Shown: positions 1-5,786 of the stretch, one piece after another
Position numbering within the stretch: the stretch's first letter is position 1
How the letters are laid out: each line of letters begins with the position of its first letter
Source of the DNA: Candidatus Bathyarchaeota archaeon
Lineage (GTDB): Archaea; Thermoproteota; Bathyarchaeia; Bathyarchaeales; UBA233
Assembly: GCA_003661945.1 (NCBI GenBank)
Contig: QMXC01000081.1
Location: 1-5,908, forward strand
Length of the DNA stretch: 5,908 nt
Direction: 5' to 3'
Notes under the pieces: generated by a model
Database searches by the model: none
What the model was told of the DNA's origin: nothing
The model's input: the letters and a program-made list of their open reading frames with translations, nothing else
Made by a program: the position numbers and the translations under genes

Positions 1-255
1 AAGCATAGGCTTGCTGCCTGTGTTGCTGGAGCTTTTCCAGTAGGGATTATCGTAGGCGGTTACCTCTGGCTATTCTTTCCTCCCCCAGAGGTTCTAAACG
101 TGTTACCTGTTTGGGCTGGAATGATAGTAAGCATCACGATAAGCAGCCTCGTCTCTGTGGGCGTGATCGGCTATCTGCTGCTTTCCCTGCTTAGCAAGCC
201 CGGCGTAATCGAGCCTTTACGGTCCCGCGGCTTAAAAATCGCAGACAATAACTAG
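1..255 (+). CDS. C-terminal fragment of an unidentified membrane protein
   Basis: An open frame runs from the first base of the window to a TAG stop and gives 84 residues; the N-terminus lies outside. Two strongly hydrophobic stretches, at roughly fragment residues 4-27 and 39-63, look like transmembrane helices. They are separated by a short proline-rich loop (FFPPPEVLNVLP). A short, mostly polar tail (KPGVIEPLRSRGLKIADNN) follows and would be soluble. This pattern fits the last two helices of a multi-pass membrane protein or transporter, but I recognise no family signature. Its stop lies 3 bases from the stop of the converging polymerase gene. The frame is open throughout and its composition is clearly membrane-like, so I take it as real. 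No function can be assigned from this fragment. Confidence 0.7.
   Translation, partial: KHRLAACVAGAFPVGIIVGGYLWLFFPPPEVLNVLPVWAGMIVSITISSLVSVGVIGYLLLSLLSKPGVIEPLRSRGLKIADNN
234..238 (-). terminator. T5 run downstream of polB, candidate terminator
   Basis: On the minus strand a run of five T follows the polB TAA stop by about 20 bases, inside the end of the converging membrane-protein gene. No stem precedes it. Short T runs can terminate archaeal transcription, but five T can also arise by chance. Confidence 0.25.
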
Positions 256-258
256 CCT

Positions 259-2946
259 TTACATAAACCGTTCAAGCTTTGTCATGCCTATGATTTCGTC
301 GAAGTCCAAGCCCAACGCGTCAAGCACCTGGTCGAAAGTCGAGCGTAAATAGGCGATGTACTTGTCCACGTCTATTTCGTTGTTTGTGGCGAGTTCCACC
401 GGCTTCACGTGAGGTTCTTTGACCACTTTGACGAAGCTTATTAGGTCTCCAGCTTTAATTTCCACTCCTCTTTTTTGGAGTAACGTTGCGGCTTTTACAT
501 GTTGAGGCGTTGTTTTCACGTATTTTTCTGGTGCTTCGCCTAATACTACGTGGAAGGCTAGGTCTTCGAGTGTTTCCCATTGACGTTTTTTAAGGCGCAT
601 GTAATAGTCGCGGATTATCTTGCATATCTCCTTTTTTGCTTCTTCGAAGTCCGCTGGAGTTTTCACTCTTGCGAGGGCGGCTTTCATTTCTTCGAAAGCG
701 TTTTTTATTATGACGGGGATGTGCCGTTTCTTTCCAGTTAAGCCTTTCACATCTACGGTGCCGTCTTCTAAGACGCCTAGATAATTCTTTTTCCTCGAGC
801 TGAAAACCGAGTAACGGTAAACCTTGTCCACGTCCAAGCCTAGCTTGAGTTCACGTTCAGACCACTGGGATAGCTCCATAATCTGCTCTTCAGTCGGGTT
901 TTTGAGGAAAATGCTATCGGTATCTCCGTAAAGCACCTGAATCCCAAGTTCTTCAGCCTTTTTGATTATCCTAGTTATGGTGTGTCTGCCGATGGCTGCC
1001 GTGGCTTCAGCTACCGGTGGACAATATAAATCGAAGCTTTCAGCGCCGAACACGCCATAGCTCGCGTTCAAGATAACCTTCAAGGCTCCTTGAACCAGCC
1101 TATACCAATTTCGCACATCCTCTGAAAGTGTTTTATCCTTGGATTTCGGCTTATACCATTTCACCCTCAAGTCTCGAAGCGAGCCTATCAGTAGGCTTTC
1201 TAAGGCGCGTTTCTTTTTGCACACCCAGTGCGGAGTGTCCGGTACAATGTTGCTCTTACATTCTTCATGGGGGCAAAGGATGGACTGGTAGCCTAGGTTC
1301 CACACTTTTATTATGGATGGGTATAGGCTGGCGAAGTCCATGACCGCTACATTGAAGTGTACACCGGGCACGGGTTCAACGACTATGGCGCCCTTGTATT
1401 TCTTCCCCTTAATTATCGCCGTAGTAGCTGTTTTCCCTTTAACCGCGAGGATGTCCTCCATGTTCGGAATCAACATGTTCTTTCTTCGATGTTCGCTGTG
1501 CATGAAATTTCTTATCCATCTTGAAACTCCTTGGCGGCTAACGTCTTCCATGGGCATTCGGCTTATTCTAGCCAAGACTAGGATTAGTTTCATCACGAGG
1601 TCGTCGTTAAAGCTCGTGAGTTTAAACGTAATTTCGGAATCCCTCAAACAATACTGGGCAAGTTCGGTGTAAGAAAGCTCGCCTAACGGCTTTTCCAGTT
1701 TAAACTTCGTTAGCTCTATGAGGGCTCTACCCACATCGTTCAACGTTATGTCGCGGTAACGGTTGCTGAACGCGTATATCTGTATGGAACGGTTAAAGAA
1801 GAACTTGTAAAGGTCTATGTGAACCCCATACTTTAACAAGCAGACACGTCTACCCAGCTCAATCGGGATTTCATCCCTCTTGAAACCGAACCGTTCCGCC
1901 CTATGCCTCAAATATCTAAGGTCAAAATCATCCCCGTTAAAAGTTATGACAAAAGGGTAATCCCACAAAACGTCAAAAACAGCCCGAATCAACGCTTCCT
2001 CCGAATCATAAAACTCGAGCTCCACATCAGCTGGCAACCGCGCATTCCCTTCGCGGATGCCTCGCCGCCTCAATAGCAGCACACGTTTGTTCCCGTCCGA
2101 CGCGTACACCGAGACGCATATAACGGGCTGTGCTGCTTCTCTCGGGTCTGGAACCCGTGTTGGAACGTCTGTCAGAACTTCGATGTCTATGGCGGCTCTT
2201 CGAAACTTCGGCGCCGGATACTCCAACAAACGAGCCCAACGCTCAATATACTCTTTCTCCTCCTTCCCTTCCCCCTCAAAAACTCTGCAAATTTCCTCAA
2301 TCTTTCTCTCTATTTCGCTTACAGCTGTTTGAACAAGCTTTCCGTCCTTTACTTCGTAGATCATTCCAGGCGAGAGCTGATTATCGTAAATGTAACACTG
2401 ATAATACTTTATCTTGGCTTCCCAAACCTTCACGTTTTCCGATGAGTCTCCTAAACCAGCGGTTTTAGGGTAGTCCTCTGGAATGATGTCGCGTAAGCAT
2501 CCCCTCGCGCGTCCCCCGATGGCTAAGGGGTCTTTCGCAACCACTTTGGTCACAACTATGTTCCTATCCGTCAACGCATCGTATTTTTCAACCAGCTCAA
2601 AATGGTCGAATCCCGGATGCCTCATCAACCGATCGATTTTTTCAAGCTCCATGGGCGAAAGATTTGTTAATAGATACGGCTTGTGTCCCGTGTTGTCATA
2701 CCAGAAATAGATGCGCTGGGTTTTCGGTTCGTATAGCTTTATCAGCGCTTTACCCTTTTTTCCGTCGTATGTTGCGGATACGAAGAAAGACGGCGGCAGA
2801 TTCTCGGGCGCCACGGGCGGAAACGCGTATTTCTCCTTTTCTTTAATGACTTGCTGAGTGAAAGGCATCTCCTCTTCTTTCACGGGTTTCTCTTTCTTTG
2901 CTGGAATGCTTGAAAATTCATCTAGTCGCCGCTGTTTCTGCGTCAT
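259..2946 (-). CDS. polB: Family B replicative DNA polymerase (PolB1 type) with 3'-5' exonuclease
   Basis: This is a DNA-dependent DNA polymerase with proofreading, expected to copy chromosomal DNA with the PCNA clamp. The 895 residues are close to the length I recall for Sulfolobus PolB1. Visible parts in order: a charged N-terminal tail (1-45); an N-terminal domain with YDGKKGKA and YDNTGHKPY (60-91); Exo I with D254 and E256; Exo II with N337, F341 and D342; Exo III with Y432 and D436; motif A, D537 to SLYPS (537-544); motif B, K623-N627-Y630-G631; motif C, YGDTDS (673-678); KKNYLG (719-724); and TPQHV (813-817) in the thumb. All catalytic acids are present, so both activities should be intact. 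Inteins, common at these motifs in archaea, are absent. The ATG start is favoured because a TATA-like box lies about 26 bases upstream and there is no Shine-Dalgarno sequence, as in leaderless mRNAs. The family call is secure; the PolB1 subgroup is by resemblance. Confidence 0.98.
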   Translation of the reverse strand: MTQKQRRLDEFSSIPAKKEKPVKEEEMPFTQQVIKEKEKYAFPPVAPENLPPSFFVSATYDGKKGKALIKLYEPKTQRIYFWYDNTGHKPYLLTNLSPMELEKIDRLMRHPGFDHFELVEKYDALTDRNIVVTKVVAKDPLAIGGRARGCLRDIIPEDYPKTAGLGDSSENVKVWEAKIKYYQCYIYDNQLSPGMIYEVKDGKLVQTAVSEIERKIEEICRVFEGEGKEEKEYIERWARLLEYPAPKFRRAAIDIEVLTDVPTRVPDPREAAQPVICVSVYASDGNKRVLLLRRRGIREGNARLPADVELEFYDSEEALIRAVFDVLWDYPFVITFNGDDFDLRYLRHRAERFGFKRDEIPIELGRRVCLLKYGVHIDLYKFFFNRSIQIYAFSNRYRDITLNDVGRALIELTKFKLEKPLGELSYTELAQYCLRDSEITFKLTSFNDDLVMKLILVLARISRMPMEDVSRQGVSRWIRNFMHSEHRRKNMLIPNMEDILAVKGKTATTAIIKGKKYKGAIVVEPVPGVHFNVAVMDFASLYPSIIKVWNLGYQSILCPHEECKSNIVPDTPHWVCKKKRALESLLIGSLRDLRVKWYKPKSKDKTLSEDVRNWYRLVQGALKVILNASYGVFGAESFDLYCPPVAEATAAIGRHTITRIIKKAEELGIQVLYGDTDSIFLKNPTEEQIMELSQWSERELKLGLDVDKVYRYSVFSSRKKNYLGVLEDGTVDVKGLTGKKRHIPVIIKNAFEEMKAALARVKTPADFEEAKKEICKIIRDYYMRLKKRQWETLEDLAFHVVLGEAPEKYVKTTPQHVKAATLLQKRGVEIKAGDLISFVKVVKEPHVKPVELATNNEIDVDKYIAYLRSTFDQVLDALGLDFDEIIGMTKLERFM

Positions 2947-2965
2947 TTCTCTTTTCTAACCCGCG

Positions 2966-2977
2966 TTAATTATATGA
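2966..2977. promoter_or_regulatory. TATA-like element between polB and the methyltransferase gene, possibly bidirectional
   Basis: The 88-base head-to-head gap has one clear AT-rich block, TTAATTATATGA. Read on the minus strand, its centre lies about 26 bases before the polB ATG, which puts the transcript start at the start codon (leaderless). Read on the plus strand, the same block would start a transcript near 2997-2999, giving the methyltransferase a leader of about 36 bases that contains a Shine-Dalgarno sequence. The spacing rule (TATA centred about 26 bases before the start site) is established for archaea. Use in both directions is inference. Confidence 0.5.
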
Positions 2978-3021
2978 GGAATGTGCCTAAATCTCTTACT
3001 AACACCTCGGCGTATATGTGA

Positions 3022-3029
3022 AAAGGGAG
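3022..3029 (+). promoter_or_regulatory. Shine-Dalgarno sequence that selects a TTG start at 3035
   Basis: AAAGGGAG contains GGAG, which pairs with the archaeal 16S rRNA 3' end. It sits 5 bases before an in-frame TTG. The in-frame ATG farther upstream (2981) has only GAGG one base away, too close to work. The TTG is therefore the better-supported start. Confidence 0.55.
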
Positions 3030-3034
3030 AAAAC

Positions 3035-4378
3035 TTGCTCAAAGAAGCTTGGACTCTTGCCATAGAATCCCTAAGCTGGATAGAGCTGAAAGGGCTAAGC
3101 GAACGCCTAGCCCTAGCCAACACTTCAAAACAGCTCGGCATAAAGGACGCCGACGCTTTGAAACTCGCATACAAGCTCGTGTGCGAAACCCTTCGTAGAA
3201 GAAACCTCATCGACAAGTTCATAAACAAAGTTTTGGCTCCTGACTCCTTGAGCAATTATAGCCTCGGCGTCAAAGCTTTCCTACGACTATACGTTTACCG
3301 AACAAGGATAGAAACGAAAAACAAAATTTCGGTCGACGAAGCTTCACGTATAGTTGGAACCGTCCGCTCCATACTCGGATGGGAAGAGCTACACCCGGTT
3401 GAAGGGTATCTGGGGCTGCTTTTAACAGCTCCATTACAAATCGTTTATGAAGGCTGCAGCGACGAAGAAAAAGTCGGGCTTTCCACTTACAACCCAACAT
3501 GGTTTGTAAGATACTGCTTTAAACTGTTCGGAAGAGCCGAAGCCCTAAAACTTCTAGAAAGCACAATGGCGCCTCCACCGACCTACATACGCATAAACAC
3601 GCTTAAAGCCGCTGAAGAAAACGTGTTAAAACAGCTGGAAGCCGAAAGAATAGTTGTTCAAAAAGTTGAAGGGTTAAGACATGCTTACAAGGTTGTAAAT
3701 GCAAAGAAGCCGCTAGTTAGAACCAAAATCTTCCGCGAAGGCTTGTTCTACGTCCAAGACAAGGCAAGCTGCTTCGCCGTAGAAGTCGCGGACCCCAAAC
3801 ATGGAATGACCGTTTTCGACGTTTGCGCCGCACCCGGAGCCAAAACAACCTATATGGCGCAGCTTATGGAAAACCATGGACGTATCCTCTCTTTCGACTA
3901 TTCGGAAAGGCGAATGAATGTCTGGCGTGAAGAAATCAAGCGGATGGGAGTGAAAAACGCCAAAGCAATAATCGCGGACGCTTGCAACCCGCTGCCAATT
4001 AAAGGCGAAGCAGACGTTCTCCTACTTGACCCACCGTGCACTAGCACAGGAGCTTTCGCTAGAATGCCTTCGGCGAAATGGCGTCTCTCAAGGCGTTCCG
4101 TAGATAAAATGGCTGAAATCCAATGGAAAATGCTCCAAAGCTGCGCTTCCTTCGTGAAAAAGAACGGTTTCCTCGTGTATTCCACCTGCAGCCTAACCGT
4201 CGAAGAAAACGAAATGCTAATAGAACGATTTTTGAAACATCACCCCGAGTTCGCTCTAGTTGAAGTGTTGCCTAAAATTGGTTCACCCGGGCTTCGAGGG
4301 TTAACCCGCTGCAGAAGGCTCTACCCCCATGTGCATGAGTGCAACGGCTTCTTCGTGGCGAAGCTCAAAAAGACGTAG
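3035..4378 (+). CDS. NOL1/NOP2/Sun-family (RsmB-like) RNA 5-methylcytosine methyltransferase
   Basis: This enzyme transfers a methyl group from S-adenosylmethionine to C5 of a cytosine in rRNA or tRNA; the exact target cannot be read from sequence. From the TTG start it has 447 residues. Residues 1 to about 140 are helical and resemble the NusB-like RNA-binding domain of RsmB (AYKLVCETLRRRNLIDKF). The family signature IRINTLK follows near 185-191, then FYVQDKAS (238-245). The SAM-binding loop is DVCAAPGAKT (262-271), with acidic positions at D288 and D315. Motif IV, DPPCTSTG, supplies C335 (product release), and motif VI, STCS, supplies C385 (nucleophile). The C-terminus is the usual short strand (CNGFFVAKLKK). 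The frame stays open upstream to an ATG at 2981, which would add 18 residues unlike the family. I prefer TTG at 3035 because of its Shine-Dalgarno sequence and because the added part would precede the predicted transcript start. The gene is monocistronic here and converges with the agmatinase gene. Confidence 0.95.
   Translation: MLKEAWTLAIESLSWIELKGLSERLALANTSKQLGIKDADALKLAYKLVCETLRRRNLIDKFINKVLAPDSLSNYSLGVKAFLRLYVYRTRIETKNKISVDEASRIVGTVRSILGWEELHPVEGYLGLLLTAPLQIVYEGCSDEEKVGLSTYNPTWFVRYCFKLFGRAEALKLLESTMAPPPTYIRINTLKAAEENVLKQLEAERIVVQKVEGLRHAYKVVNAKKPLVRTKIFREGLFYVQDKASCFAVEVADPKHGMTVFDVCAAPGAKTTYMAQLMENHGRILSFDYSERRMNVWREEIKRMGVKNAKAIIADACNPLPIKGEADVLLLDPPCTSTGAFARMPSAKWRLSRRSVDKMAEIQWKMLQSCASFVKKNGFLVYSTCSLTVEENEMLIERFLKHHPEFALVEVLPKIGSPGLRGLTRCRRLYPHVHECNGFFVAKLKKT
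4367..4371 (-). terminator. T5 run downstream of the agmatinase gene, candidate terminator
   Basis: On the minus strand a run of five T lies about 17 bases after the agmatinase TAA stop, inside the 3' end of the converging methyltransferase gene, where it reads as lysine codons. There is no hairpin before it. It is weak evidence on its own, but a matching T5 run occurs at nearly the same distance after polB. Confidence 0.25.
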
Positions 4379-4388
4379 CTGGCTCCCC

Positions 4389-5291
4389 TTATGCTTTTCT
4401 CCGCGTTTTCTCCATGCAGCATAGTGTTTCAAACAGAATTTTCGCAGCTACCGCCGCTGTAACGCCGAAGTCGTAGCCCGGCGCAACCTCAACCAAGTCC
4501 AATGCAACTATGTTTTTACGGCATATTCCATGTAGAACCTCCAAGACTGTATGCATGTCTAGTCCTCCGGGTTCAGGGTTCTGCACAGCTGGGGCATAAG
4601 CCGGGTCTAGCACGTCCATGTCGACCGTCAGATAGACGTTGCTGAAATCCTCAACTTCGCTTTCAACCTTCTTTATCACGCGTTGTGTTCCCAGTTTCCG
4701 AATTTCGCTTGTGGTGAAGAATTTTACATCGGCTTCATCGGCGTATTCGAGTTCCTGTCTGCACACGGCTCTCGTGCCTATTTCGATTATTTTAGCTGGC
4801 TTGGCTTGCTCGTTTAGTCTGCGCATGAACGTGGTATGCGAGGTTTTCAGCCCTAAATACTCGTCTCGTAGGTCTAGGTGTGCATCGAGGCTTACAACCG
4901 CCGTTTCGGATGTCCGGCTTCCTAAGCCCTGAAAGCAGCCCAACGTGACTGTGTGTTCTCCACCTAGAATTACCGGGGTTTTGCCTGCTTTCAGCAAATC
5001 TTGGACCACAAGCTTGGCTCTTCGAAGGGTTTCTTCGATGTCTGCGGAAACGTGGAGGTCGCCTAAGTCGTGGACCGCTAGGTCTTCGACGTCAATTTCG
5101 GAGTGGAAACTGTAGGTTTCTATGTTAAGCGAAGCTTCTCTTATCGCATTAGGCGCGAATCTTGCAGCGGCTCTGAACGTGCTGGTTGCGTCGAAAGGTA
5201 TGCCTACGACAACGTAGTTTGCTTTTTCGAAGGCTGTCTGGAAACCGCTGAAAACATTTGACTGTGAAACATACAATTCGTAATAGGTCAA
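4389..5291 (-). CDS. speB: Agmatinase-family ureohydrolase (arginase superfamily)
   Basis: It probably hydrolyses agmatine to putrescine and urea in the cytoplasm, a step of archaeal polyamine synthesis; specificity is inferred. The 300 residues match the usual agmatinase length. The dimanganese ligands are all present: H113 in GGEHTVTLG, D136, H138 and D140 in SLDAHLDLRD, and D224 and D226 in TVDMDVLDPAYAP. The conserved glutamate of the DLVEVAPGYD segment is E268. Two substrate-loop positions vary from the common form: SHTTF (151-155) where HGT is usual, and APAVQNPEPGG (233-243) where GTGTPEPGG is usual. A related amidinohydrolase substrate therefore remains possible. The start is TTG, supported by an AAGGTG Shine-Dalgarno sequence 7 bases upstream; the nearest upstream ATG (5314) is out of frame. 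The gene diverges from the small membrane protein gene and ends 10 bases from the methyltransferase stop. Confidence 0.92.
   Translation of the reverse strand: MTYYELYVSQSNVFSGFQTAFEKANYVVVGIPFDATSTFRAAARFAPNAIREASLNIETYSFHSEIDVEDLAVHDLGDLHVSADIEETLRRAKLVVQDLLKAGKTPVILGGEHTVTLGCFQGLGSRTSETAVVSLDAHLDLRDEYLGLKTSHTTFMRRLNEQAKPAKIIEIGTRAVCRQELEYADEADVKFFTTSEIRKLGTQRVIKKVESEVEDFSNVYLTVDMDVLDPAYAPAVQNPEPGGLDMHTVLEVLHGICRKNIVALDLVEVAPGYDFGVTAAVAAKILFETLCCMEKTRRKA
4394..4413 (+). terminator. Pyrimidine-rich tract, candidate terminator for the methyltransferase gene
   Basis: Sixteen bases after the TAG stop lies a tract with two T4 runs, made of a direct repeat of TTTTCTCC separated by GCG. Archaeal RNA polymerase often terminates at T-rich tracts without a hairpin. 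The tract also encodes the end of the opposing agmatinase gene (EKTRRK), so the composition may be dictated by coding. This is a tentative call. Confidence 0.3.
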
Positions 5292-5298
5292 ACGTGCA

Positions 5299-5304
5299 CA
5301 CCTT
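5299..5304 (-). promoter_or_regulatory. Shine-Dalgarno sequence supporting the TTG start of the agmatinase gene
   Basis: AAGGTG on the minus strand matches the GGTG part of the archaeal ribosome-binding consensus and is 7 bases from TTG at 5291. This decides the start codon, since no in-frame ATG lies nearby. Confidence 0.6.
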
Positions 5305-5342
5305 ACTCGTTCATAAACAGTTTCGTCCTTTAGAGTTTTCGG

Positions 5343-5354
5343 AATAAATTTATT
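5343..5354. promoter_or_regulatory. Palindromic AT box, likely TATA element for both divergent genes
   Basis: AATAAATTTATT is a perfect 12-base palindrome and the only AT block in the 107-base gap between the agmatinase and small membrane protein genes. Counting about 26 bases from its centre gives transcript starts near 5323 on the minus strand and 5375 on the plus strand. The leaders would be about 32 and 24 bases, each with a Shine-Dalgarno-like sequence. The palindrome is seen directly; its role as a two-way TATA box is inferred. Confidence 0.5.
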
Positions 5355-5379
5355 ACCTAGTTTCTAATGCATAGGTTAA

Positions 5380-5387
5380 GAAGGAAG
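5380..5387 (+). promoter_or_regulatory. Weak Shine-Dalgarno sequence for the small membrane protein gene
   Basis: GAAGGAAG ends 11 bases before the ATG at 5399, slightly farther than ideal. An in-frame TAG at 5372 and the absence of other in-frame starts leave ATG 5399 as the only plausible start. Confidence 0.4.
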
Positions 5388-5398
5388 CGTGCGAGCTC

Positions 5399-5779
5399 AT
5401 GAGCCTAAAATCGAAGCTTAGCCTAGAAAACCCATTAATGTTCGCTGCGTCCATGTTCTACCTAGCCGCCGGCATAATCTTCTTTTACGAGCTAGCTTTG
5501 GAGCCTAGTCTCTTCCATATGGGTTTACTCGGAATCCTTAGCATAGTCTCCGCGTATGGAACTTTCAGAATGCGCCGGTGGACGCTGTGGTTTGTCGTAG
5601 CGCTTTTTATATTGGGCACTAGCTTCGCGGTGATTCAGCTCTGCTACACGGTAGCAACGTATTCCTTTTTCCCAGACATGGAGCTAGGCTTGTTTAACGT
5701 CGCCTTAATCGTTTACGTGGCGCTGGTCTGGTTCTTCTCCATCTACGTTATGGCTAGACGGAAAATGCTTGAATACTAA
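5399..5779 (+). CDS. Small four-helix membrane protein of unknown function
   Basis: The 126-residue product has a short basic N-terminus (MSLKSKLSLENP) and four hydrophobic segments at about 12-34, 39-56, 61-85 and 97-119, followed by a basic tail (RRKMLEY). Basic residues between segments 2 and 3 (RMRR, 57-60) and at both ends suggest that the termini and this loop face the cytoplasm. There are no obvious catalytic or metal-binding motifs; the single cysteine is C82. There is no cleavable signal peptide, as the first helix is long and uninterrupted. I do not recognise the family. The reading frame looks genuine because its hydrophobic pattern is regular and it fits neatly between a divergent promoter and the MoeA stop, 7 bases after its own TAA. 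It is transcribed alone, so its neighbours give no hint of function. Confidence 0.82.
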   Translation: MSLKSKLSLENPLMFAASMFYLAAGIIFFYELALEPSLFHMGLLGILSIVSAYGTFRMRRWTLWFVVALFILGTSFAVIQLCYTVATYSFFPDMELGLFNVALIVYVALVWFFSIYVMARRKMLEY

Positions 5780-5786
5780 GCCTTCG

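Noticed and set aside
62..92. Inverted repeat ACCTCTGG / CCAGAGGT with a 15-base loop
   Set aside because: It lies within the coding frame of the membrane protein fragment, is short, and has no T run after it; most likely chance.
1315..1350. Possible intein site at polymerase motif A (also checked at motifs B and C)
   Set aside because: All three motifs are continuous and no intein splicing residues or endonuclease blocks are present.
1589..1600. C-box-like GTGATGA on the minus strand, considered as part of a C/D-box guide RNA
   Set aside because: No D box (CTGA) at a suitable distance, and the bases encode conserved polymerase residues (LVMKL).
1850..2340. Local shift in third-position base use within polB compared with its 3' end
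   Set aside because: Judged by eye only; the reading frame and conserved exonuclease motifs run through it without a break, so recombination is not supported.
1128..2846. Several plus-strand open frames of 60-119 codons inside polB, such as the one at 1313-1672
   Set aside because: They lie opposite a well-conserved polymerase, have no family features, no suitable start signals, and compositions expected of antisense frames.
2956..4932. Open frames of 76-99 codons opposite the methyltransferase and agmatinase genes, and a 70-codon frame at 2027-2239 on the same strand as polB
   Set aside because: Shadows of confidently identified genes, without independent signals.
5780..5786. Search for a terminator or small RNA between the small membrane protein gene and moeA
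   Set aside because: The gap is 7 bases with no T run or hairpin.
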